Of a DNA stretch of 64,000 nucleotides, positions 10,401-22,132 are shown in pieces (the first letter of the stretch is position 1; every line of letters begins with the position of its first letter). The position numbers and the translations under genes are program-made. The notes beneath the pieces were generated by a model that saw only the letters and a list, made by a program, of their open reading frames with translations, was not told where the DNA came from and made no database searches. Origin of the DNA: Podospora pseudocomata (Eukaryota; Ascomycota; Sordariomycetes; Sordariales; Podosporaceae); the NCBI RefSeq assembly GCF_035222375.1, contig NC_085887.1, positions 781,501 through 845,500 of the forward strand, given 5' to 3'.

Positions 10401-13400
10401 AAGGCGATGACTTGGATGCTGCAGCCTCTGAAATTACTTTATCTTGCTGTGAGGTTTTCAATTCACCGGAAGCATTCGAGATGGCGTCGCTGAGATACTT
10501 GCGGTGCCGGTGACATTCGAAACCGAAAATGGGTAGCTACCAAGGGTCAGCATGTCTGTTTCTCGCCCAAGACTCGATGGTCCACCAGACTTACAAAAAT
10601 CACGATGGCATCAGACTCCTTTGACTCGGACACACTAGATTGGCTAGACCCCAATTTGTCAACAGCGGCAACATCTCCAGGACCCAAGGTAAGCGTAATT
10701 CCACTTTCTGAAGAGCTTCCTCGTCGGACTGCGTTCGGCCTTTCAGTGGACTGCGTCTTTTCAGGCAGTCCATAGGAATGTTTATATCTCTTGGCTTGCG
10801 GCATCATGTAACGATCGATCACAGGAGAACCTGGAGTTGTCAGTAAGAGACTTCATGGTACACGTTTGGACAGCCATGACCGAGGGTGCGGGACTTTGAG
10901 AGCACTCTGTACAAGACCAAACTGACCTTGATGGCGCTGACCACCCATGGAACCGTCCTGGATACCTGAACTGATCAATAGGTCCTAGTGAGAATAAGCC
11001 AACTGGTTGATCAATGCACAGGCTATGGAAAAACAGGTACGTACATGGACCCATTGCTCCTAATAGGTATGACAGTCAGCGTTTCTGCGACTTGGAATGT
11101 TGTGCAGGGGCACTTACATTGTTGGCAGGTAAATGCACCCAGCGACACAATGCCTTCTCTCTCGCTAGGCTGTCTGGCCGCGACATGTCCAGCGTACGGG
11201 TTACCCCGAGATCCCCGCTGTAGATTACGTCTGTCACAGTTGCAAAGTCCCAATTGAACTTTTCAGACCACTTTGACCCACGGCGTTTCGTTTGCATGAA
11301 TATCTCCAACAGGAACATGTCAAAGACATCGCATGCCGAGGCCTGCGTCGAGCCAGGCTCGGGATTGGTGACTCTTTCCAACACGTGATTCATCGTTAAC
11401 GAGTTCCCTACGATCAAGTTTTTCCTCAACCGCTTGATCCATGCATTCTCAAGTCCAGTTGCGTAGTGCCAGGGGGAGTTGCCGAGAATATCCTTGTCAT
11501 CCACTTGCAAGCCCGTGTTAGCCTTCACAAGTAGCTTGATTATCTGCGTGAAGACGGCCTTCTTGGCGTCTTTTTCCTGGACTGCCTGGCGAATGGCCGT
11601 CGTCAGAGGGGATCTCCCGTTGTTGTCCTTTTCTGTAAGCGACGCCTTGCCTTTGTAGACAAGATTCCTGACAGCGCTTGAATTGCCTGCTTCCACCGCG
11701 AGGTGTAGCGGGGTCAACCCTTTTTGGTCTTTAAGATTGACCGGAAATCGTTCCTTGGAAAGATCTGGAAGACGCGCTCGCAGTACTGTGGATTGTGCGG
11801 TGCAGTGCTTGACGAGGATAGATCGCTTAATAATCTCGACCAGAGACCTGAAGTCCTCATCCTCATTCCCGTCGAATCTGCTAAGCCGGTGGGATGTTCT
11901 GGATCTTCTCTCTAACAACATCACTGACGGGTGTTTGGGGACAATTGTCTTGTCGGTAGGTAGTTAGTAAGCGTGGTAATAATTGAAGTGAGCTCTGGTA
12001 CGGCACTACTGACCCTGTCACCCTCTTTCACTGGGAGGTAGTGCCATGCTAGGCAAATCTGATTTGCCGAGGCGGTGCTTGAGAATGTGTTCCACAGATA
12101 AGAACCGTCGATCTTTCTGCTGTCTGAGGCTTTGATCAAGCCCAAATCGCCGTTATCACTGCTTCCAAACCAGTCGTCTGTCCAGGTTCTGTTTGATAAT
12201 TGGCTACGACTGCGCGGGTACAGCTCGAGATCTGAGGATTTGCTAGGAGAAGGCGCATCTATCAGAAGCACGCCAGCAACTAAGCCGAGATGTATACTTG
12301 ATTTGGCGTCATCCGTCTCCGCCAGTCGAAGTTTGACGACAGCCCGCTGAGCAATAAGCGCGCCAAACCCAAGCCCTATGAAGATGATAGGCACCTCTGC
12401 GAACCCAGTTTCACCCGGAGGTCGCAGTTGTGCGAGACGTTCGAGCAGGTCCGCCGCTTTCTCGTCGAGATATTTGAATGGTCCATTGGAGGCGGTCTCT
12501 ATGTCAGAGTACGTGTAGCACAGAACTCGGGCACGCTGAATCTCTGCTGGCAGCATGTGGGGGTCGGTCAGCCAGTTGACACGTCTTTCTGTCCCACGAT
12601 CGGAAGATGGTCTATCTGTCGACGGTTTGTTTGGGGCACCAGCATCAGTGACGTTTACCGGCCCTTGGTTCGAAGCATCTGGCTTGCTAACCGGCGCATC
12701 TTGTGGCTGCTCATCTTGGTCTCGCGGCGAGATCGGACGTTTGGACATCTGTTGACTTTCCAACCTGGTCTCAGCTTCAGCATCATCAGTACCTCCGATG
12801 TCTGTCTCCGGAACCGTTGGGAGCCATGATAAGACAGTTGACTGGACCATTTCATATCTCCCTCGCCGTTGACCAGGCGCAGGGCTACCATCACTACCCA
12901 GTTTGCGGGCTTCATCAAGGCTTGTCTTGAGAATTAATGTCGTGTTCACCGAGCGCCGGGGGTCGTTCTGGCGTCGCTTAAGCTTCTTACGATGAACCCA
13001 GGCCGTTTCCAGTGCTTCGCCAATGTCGTGGATTGCAATGATGTCAACGCACGGCATATAATGGTTGCCTGTCGGGTAGGAGACATGAAGTTCCGAGAAC
13101 GGCTATAGGCGTTAGTTAGTAATGCATTTCGCGTCTGATTTAGTCTCAGTTGCTCACCCTAAGAATACTGGTCACAGCATTCCCGAACTCCTGTGTCTTG
13201 TTGATGGCGCTGAGATTGATTTGGTTTGCCTCTCCCTGAGTGGGTGCACCTGGATCCTGGGGGTTATCAGGAGTCTTTGGTGTTTTCTGCAGATTGAGGC
13301 GCTCGCGAATCCTTGCTGGTATAGATTGGTTAGCTGGCAGTGGCCTGGAGTCGTCAACGCTGCCTGGTTCCAAGGGATTCGCGTTTTGCATGGGCCCCTC

Positions 13401-13415
13401 GCCTGTGGTCGTCAT
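7476..13415 (-). CDS. Large hydrolase-like / ankyrin / CorA-like membrane protein
   Basis: Twelve exons on the minus strand: 13158-13415, 12014-13102, 11118-11948, 11045-11059, 10927-10984, 10595-10830, 10074-10536, 9017-10023, 8862-8957, 8776-8811, 8607-8718 and 7476-8545, total 5,271 nt, 1,756 residues, all junctions in frame. Residues about 102-340 look like the alpha/beta-hydrolase (PGAP1/DUF676-like) head of fungal NLR-type proteins, but the nucleophile elbow reads GLGFG (329-333), so the catalytic serine is replaced by glycine. Residues about 519-615 hold ankyrin repeats (GLTPLHLAVEAGN and two more). Residues about 1,320-1,425 are the CorA-like end: a helix, then TILFFTIVTAIFLPLSFMASFF and a second membrane helix; the GMN motif is replaced by ALD (1374-1376). 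A third hydrophobic helix lies at about 1579-1598, followed by an Arg/Ser-rich tail. Introns are 50-96 nt. Function unknown; signalling or incompatibility is possible. Confidence 0.8.
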
Positions 13416-14204
13416 CGTTGGACAGGCGGTTTAGCTGAACACCAACAACGCTCGCTGCGAAGAAATCAGCTTTCCTGCGACTACCATGACCGCTGGATGC
13501 CGAATATATATTCTAATCATGCGCTGAGCCGTTATGACAGGACCCTGTCCTCATGGAATGAGCAGCAGGCGTTCGTGGCGTTCCATTGACAGCTTGGGGG
13601 TCATGAAATGGGCTGAAACGCGATTCAATTGGTCCAAGAAAAACGTCAATGAGACGCATATTGGGAACACTGCATTTGGTGTTGTCGAATTCGGCTATGA
13701 TGAGCTGAAAACCACGCAAAGGTTCGCAGAGCCTTGCTATCGGAGGGCTTTGATTTGTGTGCGCTTGATGCGGGTGGCATGACTCAAGGGGTCCCAGCTG
13801 CATGTTGCGTCTGCATGTTCGGCATGTTTTTGTGGTACGCTGTCATACTTGTTGCTGGTTCGGGGCAGGAACAGTGAGGCTGGAGGGAAATCGCCCATGC
13901 TTTGAACTCGTTGATCATTTGGAAGTCAGCAAAAGTATAATGAGGGAACCCACCTTAAGAGAAAGGCGGCGGGCCGCAATGGAGAATAAGGTTCTCATCC
14001 TGGTGGGACACGATATCCCACCCACCACCCTCTCGTTTCCGTTTCTTACGTTATTACGTTGCTCGACCCGAGTTTCTGGGCAGCTGTTCTCTGCACCCCT
14101 GCGCAGGTTGTTCCGGGAAAAGGTGTCCTTCGCCTGCATTGATCAAGACATCAATCGATGTTAGTTGGGTTCCATGTTTTTGGGTGACCGATTGAACACA
14201 GATT
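13416..14204. other. Intergenic upstream of the large ankyrin gene
   Basis: About 0.8 kb that should contain the promoter of the minus-strand large gene. Reading frames are short and on both strands, without recognisable domains. Confidence 0.4.
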
Positions 14205-15010
14205 TCAGCTTATGGCCCTCTCTGAGTTCGGATTCGCCGCAAATATCTCCATAATGCCTAGCTTAGTTAGGAGCTCAAACCGAGTAGCATTGGACCCCTA
14301 CGAAGAATGCATCAGGTATGTATTCACGATGATGGACTTGCCAAACGGAGCAGGCTTACCTCAAGAAGCTCAATCAACGCTTGCCATCTCTCGGTGAAAG
14401 AGTCATAGACCTGGTAGTGCAACCCTCTGTGGGCCTTCAGCACCCCGATCCCACCGCGAGACATCCTGATGAGAGCCAGCTAAAAAACAGTGTCAACATT
14501 TCGCCGCCTTGAATGGGACTTCGACGACGGTTCTCTTCTTTTTCTACGTACCAAAGTACCATAGGCTGCAAACTCGACTTGGTCCGGATGACGCTCACAG
14601 ATCCCCTTGCTCGGAAAGCTTTCTTCGCCAGGATACAGGCAGTGGTGAGAACTCCCCAGAGAAGCTTCTTCTTCTCCTCCTTCGCTTGGTCCGCGGAAGG
14701 GATAGCGGTCCTGTTTGATAACCAATGGAATGACCCAGGCCTTTGGAACCGAACGGGCTGTAGACTCTCAACCCACTTGACTTGGTAATTCTTCTTGGAT
14801 TCGTGGTAATCAGCTGCAATGATATCGTAGAACTGTTTTTTGAGAGCTTACTTTTCGGCATCCGATGTTGCGATATTGTCCTTGTTCCGCTCACCGTTGT
14901 AGATGTCGGACGCTTCGATCATGAGAGACCAGAATCGTCCTCGTTCTTGATGAAGCCGCCGCGCTCACGGTCGGTCGGCAAAAGCAACACTCAGAGTCAC
15001 ATCATTTTGA
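14205..15010 (-). pseudogene. Decayed gene of unknown family
   Basis: The minus strand carries several protein-like blocks in different frames: an FIKNEDD segment, an EASDIYNGERNKDN segment running into YDIIAADYHESKKNY, a KAWVIPLVIKQDRYPF segment, an RHPDQVEFAAYG segment, and a C-terminal block with TERWQALIELLE and FELLTKLGIMEIFAANP ending at the stop at 14205. At least two of the joins fit splice sites (acceptor before LALIRMSRGG and a GTAAGC...GTAG intron before GSNATRFEL), but others need single-base shifts, and an in-frame TAA sits between DAEK and ALKKQFY. I read this as a gene that has decayed through point changes and indels. I do not recognise the family. Confidence 0.5.
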
Positions 15011-15436
15011 ATTCATTGATAGAATACAGCAACCTCTTCCAGCTCCCTCCTATCTATATGTCTCCTGTTTTCGGCTAACAATTGGTAAATACGAGACCTT
15101 TAAAACCGGGAAGGACCAGTTTATCTACTGCCTCAGACACATCACTTAAAACTCCACGAAGAAAAAGTAGAAAGACCAAAGAAAAGCAATGCCAACGTCT
15201 TACTGGGTTGTTTCCCCAAGCAACTAGGCACCTACGCAACCATTAGATGGGGAGAGTCCCGCAAGACAAGGTATCGCCTTTCAGAGAGAAAAACTGTCCA
15301 AACCTCGGGAGCTTCTTGAGATACGATAGAGGAATATAATCAAGGTACTTGGGCCCACCAGTTGCCATAGTCCAAATCTTGTGAACCATCGTGCCGATCG
15401 CTGTCCTCGGCGGGGTCTTCGTAATTGGGATCAACT

Positions 15437-16445
15437 CTAGGGGTCTGAATTCAAATCAGGATCCAAGATGTTGAAATCAATGACGTTGAGGGCAAAGGGA
15501 TCCGGAATATCATTAACGGACAACCTGGTCCCAAACATATCGAGGTTGGCGGGATCGAAACCGGCAGGATTGTAGTCGATGTTGCCGGACGCGGAGATTG
15601 ATTGTTGATCAAATCGGGCTGTTGCGAGTGGGATACAGTGCCATCGGCCGTAGCTGTATCAAGTGGAGTGTCATGAGTTGGCAGCAACATAATGGTTGAC
15701 GGGGGCACCGAAACGACCAGGAGAGTTGGCAGCGATGTTATTGTCAACATGCGCGGCCAAATGATTAAGCGGGTTGGCACCAGATTGGACAGTACCACTC
15801 GCAGCAAGCTGGTTAGAGATACCAGGAAGAGAATTGGCATCGATGGTTCTGTCGTGAGCGTTTTCCGGACCAGAATGAGGATGCTGATTGAACCTCGCAT
15901 GGCGGCTAGGACGTGGGTTGTACCCACAGAATCCTGGTGGTTGAAGTTACCTCCGGGAATTGAGCGATCGACGGAATTCAGGCCAAAGCTTTGCTGATGG
16001 TTGATGGCCATACGCAAGCTATTCAAAAGGTCACTGATCGTTTCCAAGTATTCATCCAACCCGGTGAACTGATCATCACGGGATATGTAGTTTAGATTGT
16101 AATAATTGTAGTTTAGATCATCTTGATCGGCGACAGGTGGTCCCAAATGGTCCGTAAGGTTAGGAGTTGACATCGCAACCTGATCCGTGAAATCCGAAGA
16201 CACCTGTTCATCAATGGTCAGGTTCTCTGAATGTGTGATTTGTGTAATCGAATGCCATCATCAATGAGGTCGTGCGATGAAGTCGCTGGCCTGCGAAGAA
16301 GATGGTGCCTTGGGAGAGAGAGAAGTGTTCAGAGAAAGCTTAACAGAAAGGCAGCGGGAGTGAGAGAAGACGACCTGGGAGTGGGGGCTCTGAGAGAAGA
16401 TAGATCTTACAAAAGTGGCCCTTCGACGCCGACAGTGCTCGCCAT
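15437..16445 (-). pseudogene. Decayed Asn/Ser-rich protein gene
   Basis: From a possible ATG at 16445 (MASTVGVEGP, then a GTAAGA donor) the minus strand gives protein-like segments in changing frames: TIDEQVSSDFTDQV...TDHLGPPVADQ..., TGLDEYLETISDLLNSLRMA, then an Asn/Ala/Ser-rich block (SGANPLNHLAAHVDNNIAA), a TADGTVSHSQQPDL block and a coherent C-terminus with NIDYNPAGFDPANLDMFG ending at 15437. No plausible GT-AG pair reconciles the first shift, where only 19 nt could be removed. Three or more shifts suggest a pseudogene, though assembly errors cannot be excluded from one sequence. The function is unknown. Confidence 0.45.
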
Positions 16446-19400
16446 ACTGTCCGACCAATGTGGGTTAGGTACGTCTTATTAAGAGCAAGAGTAACCACTC
16501 TGCGCTTGAGTGACCTATTGTTGAGAAGAAAACATACCAATGAAGGAGTTGGAGCAGAAAACTTTCCCGAATTAAATTGCAAAAGGACCGTAGCCTTGTG
16601 ATAAATCCGAGAATGACCAAAGGTATAACATCAATTTTCAGTAGCAAAACTACCATCAGGTAAATTGCAATATATACTGTCGCTCAAGGTTTGGAACATA
16701 AAATTAAGTGAACCACAATAACGCAGGTAAAGCGCAGAGCATATACCCAATGGAGCAAGACCGCAACTTGAACTGGAGGTGGAATGGCAAGAAACCTTGG
16801 TACCTTGTCTGAAGACCTCATGCATGGCCAAGTGTCCTGTTTGAACATCACGGCACTAGTCATAAGCATGATTATCTACTGTAATCACGCAAGAAATGGG
16901 GTATATGAGCCATAATACAGTGAGACACTCAAACACGGAGGAGTGTAGCCCTGCTCGTCAGGCGTGCCATCTAGCAACCGGATGATCACCCTGAACACAG
17001 CAGTAGATGACATACTCAAACAGTATTCTGCTAGATCTTCCAGAAGATCTTGATCTATGACCCATATAGCTGTTGTTTTGGAGGTTGCTCATCTAGCAAA
17101 GGCAAACTAAGTGGTTGTTACCCCTATCACCCCTGAGTGCGTTGTTGTCCAGCGCAACTCCCCAAGGTTCAACCGGAAACAACCACATCTCCCCCACCTT
17201 TGCCAACTTTAATTCAACCACAACTGTCATTCCTCAACCATACATGACACAGAAATGGTGTGTGACCTCTCAGGCGCACTCCATAGTCTCCCAGTTGCGC
17301 CAAAGTGACCACACCACTGGCATAACCGCCAAGCGCAAGCCAGCATCTACACCCTAGGTGAGGCTCATCAATTGTGGCGCCGCCACTCCGTTTCCTCCAC
17401 ATCAGAGCTGCACAAATGGCCGCAAATACGTCTCTCCCCCTGCTCCCTCTCAACGCCCGAGATCATGTCAGCGTTCGTGGTCCTTGTATCTTAGCCGGCC
17501 GAGGATCTGTGTCTCTCATCGTTGCGTTCGAACCAGGCTGCTGGGGTTGGAAGGACTGACCAATCAGATCATGGACTGCCTCCCAATCGGGCAGGCGATA
17601 GTGGGGTACGCTGAGACATGGCTCTTGGCCTCGAACTACCTCACCATCGCCAATGCTCTATGGAGATCTCCATGAGAGAGAGATGTGTCAAGATGGGTAT
17701 CCAGGAGTGTCGCACTTTGTTCCCATCGTGTGAGGAGGATTTGCGATATTGTTTGCCCTTGATGATCCCGGCGCCTGCACAGAGACTTGTTTGTCCCATG
17801 CCCTCTGGATGCAGATACCAATGACTAGTGGCCGCTTTACGTTGAAGCCTTCATTGTTTGATCGAACTTCAGGGTACTTTGATCTCTGAAATCCATCCCA
17901 GACTCGTTCGAGTTCGTTTCGGTTGTTTAGGCATTAACGCATTTTGACATGTCATTGAATTGTCAGTATTTCTCCTACTACTGTTTGGTTTACTCTGGTG
18001 TTGACCGCGCTTTTGAACAGTATCCCACTCCCCCACAAAAGGCTATCAGACGTGGCACACATGCTCCCCGTGCGATACCAGATCTGAGATGACGGGCGGT
18101 TGTTCCGCGATAGAAGTGGGCAATGCTGTTAGGGTTGATACTATTCGGGAGCTAAGTTAGAGACGGAATTATAAATTTTCGGTAAGCCAGTCAGACTTAC
18201 TAGAGGGTTTAGGGGCTTCCCGTTCCCAAATGCTGTACCCAGTGTTTCATAACACGGGTCGTGAACTTGGAAAGGGTCGACAAGAAGTCGGATAACCCTA
18301 AAGGACCGCTCCTTTCAATTGGGACATGATGTTCTTAAGATGTCAGCCACAAATATGACCTTGCAGGAGTGGATAGCTTACCTTGTTTAATGTCAAGAGT
18401 TCCAAATCAGGATCACGTTAGGGTTTGGAGGAAGATTTATCACTATTGCACTTGGTGCCCAACTTGTTTGATGCCTGGTCCGTTATATTACGTTAGGTGT
18501 AATTTCTCAAAAAAGAGGACTCACTGTGTTCGGGGAGTTGGGATTGATTGTCAGTCGACTCCTCACAGGAAGTGGCAAAATGTCGCGACTGAGCCGCCAA
18601 AGGATTTTCTTTTTGCACCCCGAGCACCAGGACCACGCACAGCGCTGCCGCCTAGAAAGACGAGAATTGGTTTCTTAAATGACATTGTCGTGTAGAGCCT
18701 GATTTTTAAGATAGTCGGTGTAATCGAGAAGTCGTAGGTGGGTTGGGAGGTAATGTCGACAAATACTCGAAGAAAAATTCAAACGGCGGAGAAGCCGCAG
18801 TGGCCTGCAATCTTCCCCTATTACTAGGCCGCACGTTTCAGGCACCATCGACCTTTCCGTTGTCTCCTGCCGCTTCTCTAGCCAAGGGTTTCCGCCGATC
18901 ATGACCAGTTGGCCAATCTATCCCCATGGCCTTTGACAGTTGCCGGGAAGGTGACGGACATGACTTGATGCCGGTGCCCAGTCAGGTCCTGATCTTCAAA
19001 TTTCACTCCCTGTGAGATATGATGCTGAAAAAGGTCTTGCAATTCCCATCCACATCGCGTATAGGTGGTCTCGGCTTCTCAACTGACATCAGTCTCCTCT
19101 CGGACGCATTCTCCTCGGCTTATTGCTTAATGCCAGGTTGCATCTTGTTTGTACAGCATCTAAATCAAACGCCATTACCTACTCAGCTCATTTCATCAAC
19201 TTGATAACAACCCAGCTGGTTTACCAGACAAGGAACCACCCTCCATCAGGGTATTCACCTGTACCTTTGAGTCGTTGGCTGGACTCATCGCCATCACTCT
19301 GACTCTTGTTCCTTATACCGTCAGTTTCTCTGCCGTCCGAGTCAACCAAGTGCACAGTCGGCATCTTAAGTCTCCGCCACCTCCACCTTGGTTGTGTCTC

Positions 19401-21340
19401 TCCATAGGAAAAAAGTATTCCTGGAATCTGGAGATTCTCTCCCATGGAAGGAGACCAGCAGCAGGACAGGCCATCTCCCCACTCGTCAAGATGGGTATAC
19501 CTCTTAATGCCCGATTCATTGAGATTTGACGGGCTCTTTTCTTACAGCTTACCTTGAACCTCCAGCATCCCACCAGGAACGCTCCAAGCCTTCTCTTCCC
19601 CGAATAATGTTGCGAGAGAAAAGCCGAGAATCAGCAATGACGAGAATTCGACCAAGATCCTACCATCACAGCAGCAGCCGCCCTGTTTCAAGTTAGCGAT
19701 GCCGAGTCCTCGTCGCAAAAAATCAACACAAAATCAATAGAAACAGTCGTCAACAAAGTGAAAAGCCAAACGCCAAGCAAGTAGACAAATAAAATAAAAA
19801 GGGTATCTTCGGGCTTCGCTGAAAATAAAGTAAAAATAAAGCAAAGGACAATAGGAGAAAGACCAAAGGAGAAGAAGAGAAAGGCCGGCTTTGGTGACTT
19901 CTCCAACTCTAGGGGAGAAAAAAGAGATGGAATAGTTTGAGTGTCTTCCACAACTCTGAGCCGACCTGACCATTCAGTTTGAAGAGCAGTGGAAGTATTC
20001 CCCAACACCTCGAAGGGTTCATTCCGGATCTTCCTCGCTGCATCCGCTGCCCCGCCCTACCCGCTGCAATCCCGGAGGACCGGCGTTTCCAGCACATCTG
20101 GTCGGGTCTTGCAATCCGGTCAGTGGCTTTCGTCTGCGCGACGTGGATCTGACACACTCGGGATGTTATATGTTGCCTCTGCTCATCACCCATCCACCGA
20201 AACCCAACATTTGGTAGAAGCTGTCAACGGCACAACGCCAGCCACTAGACGCTCAACCCCCACTGCGGTTGGTCCGCTTCGCGATCAACACCTTCGCCAA
20301 CATCGATCGAACCCGAGTTCTCTCCGCAAGCCACTTCCTCCAGTTCATTCCACCAAAGCCGTTTCAATGTCGCAGAGTCATCACCCGCATCTAGATTCAA
20401 GCCCCCAAACCTAAACTCACAACTGCCACCCGTCCAGTCTTTGCTCGAATTAATCTCTCCACGTGGGTCGTGGGAAAGGGTGTGATGATGTTCAGGGGTC
20501 CACACTCAGTGGAACCTCGAAAGCAGAAAACGGCCGGCAGGGTTCAACTCAACGACGTCAAATAGTGGAGTCGCCGGGAACAAGAGGGGTAAGGGGTCCT
20601 GCGTTTGGCCCTTATGCACTCAACCCTCGAACCGAGCATCGATTGATGAGACAACTACTTGGAGGACGAGATAGAAAAAGGCGCGCATACCGTTCGTCGT
20701 TTCTCTGGTCCTTTTCTGCAAACAATTGGGCTTGTTATTCCCAAACATGTCTGATTTGTAACAAGCCCGCCCCGAAAGCATCTGCCGGGTCCTCGGGTCG
20801 AAGTCTCCATGAGGCGCCAAGACATTCCAGTCTCTTCGCCAGTGGGGGCCAACAGTCATCCAACCGCCCTGTTCTCCACGGAATGATGGAAGGGTCCACG
20901 GGGTCTCTCTTGATCAAATATCCACCCACGATGTTTCCTCGCTAGCGTCTCCCGGTGCCGTCATGTTTCCAGACAAGCTCCGATGCAGGGGAAGTTCCGG
21001 AGCAAAACTACAAGTAGCAGTCTCTTCCCTCTCTCCCCAACAACTTCCGATTCTGTTAATAATACCCGCCTACCACCACGGCACACACTCACATCGCAGC
21101 ACACTATTGGAAGGGAAACGTACATACACCTTACATATATCATCAATAAACACTTCCCCTCTCTCACATACCCACCCGCATCTTGCGTGATATACTTTTC
21201 TCAGAATTGGTGGGGGTGACTACTCACATACACAAATACAAACCCATCCGATCGATCGGACCGAGCAATACCAGCTCCTATTTATCACTCACAACAACCG
21301 CCACACAATTATCAATCTCCCCACCAGGGTCGACATCACC
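16446..21340. other. Gene-poor 4.9-kb interval
   Basis: No reading frame here has a recognisable domain, convincing codon use or splice-supported extension on either strand. Composition is close to 50% GC with AT-rich patches at 16.4-17.1 and 19.7-19.9 kb. It may include long 5' sequences of the gene at 21341 or old transposon remains, but nothing specific can be supported. Confidence 0.4.
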
Positions 21341-21928
21341 ATGTTCAACCTCGAAACAACCATGCCTCTCCACCCCTCCTCCAAAACCCTCCGTCCACCA
21401 TCCCGACCAATCTCTCGACGACCATCCCTCAACAACGCTCCCACAACCATGAGCACCACAACCGCCACCATCACCACCACCACCCGCAAAACCCACCCCT
21501 CCACCCTCTCAAGGCAACAATCCTCCACCCTCCAAAGAAACCAACAATCCTCCGACCTCCTCATCACCACCATCTCCCCCCTAGTCCACACAATCCACCA
21601 CTTCCAGCAACTCGCCTACCACCTCTGCCTCAACACCCTCTTCGCCTTATCCATCCTCGCCTCCGCCTCCTTTGTGGCAAGCAAGGCCGTCGCCTACCGC
21701 TCTTTTCTCCTTTCCAAAATCTTGGCAGAGAGCGGTGTGCTAGCGGGCAGGTGGGTCTACGCCAAAGTCTGGAACGGGCAGAGGTCAAGGCTGTTCAGAA
21801 AGAGGCTCGAGTTTGAGATTTTTGTATTGCTGTTTGGGTCGGGGAACACTATCTTGCTGTTGGTCCTGTGGCCGGGGTGGATTGTGCTTGGATTAGCGGG
21901 CGTGGGGTGGTGGTTGGTTAATGGTTGA
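21341..21928 (+). CDS. Small predicted membrane protein
   Basis: Uninterrupted frame of 195 residues from an ATG in good context (ATCACCATGTTC). The first about 85 residues are Ser/Thr/Pro-rich and basic, without acidic residues over long stretches. Two hydrophobic regions follow: about residues 95-120 (ALSILASASFVASKAVAY) and about 160-193, the latter long enough for a hairpin (FEIFVLLFGSGNTILLLVLWPGWIVLGLAG). The coding strand is C-rich at the start and G-rich at the end, like several genes of this window, which supports it being real. No family was recognised. It is probably a conserved hypothetical integral membrane protein. Confidence 0.6.
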   Translation: MFNLETTMPLHPSSKTLRPPSRPISRRPSLNNAPTTMSTTTATITTTTRKTHPSTLSRQQSSTLQRNQQSSDLLITTISPLVHTIHHFQQLAYHLCLNTLFALSILASASFVASKAVAYRSFLLSKILAESGVLAGRWVYAKVWNGQRSRLFRKRLEFEIFVLLFGSGNTILLLVLWPGWIVLGLAGVGWWLVNG

Positions 21929-22132
21929 GGGAAGAAGAAAAGCTCACGACTTAAAACCCAGCAAGATAGAAGCTGGGATTCAGCACGTCGATTGGAATTG
22001 AGAGAGATCTGATCCTTTCAACCAACAAACGACCCGGCCCTGGCGGTAGAGGTTTGCTGTGATGGCATCATCCATCCCCGCCAATCCCAATTGTCACCGG
22101 GAACCTGCTTGCGGATACTGTCAATCGGGACT

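Noticed and set aside
16446-21340. Hidden 5S rRNA or further tRNA genes in the gene-poor interval
   Set aside because: No B-box with a matching cloverleaf and no 5S-like internal control region could be found by eye.
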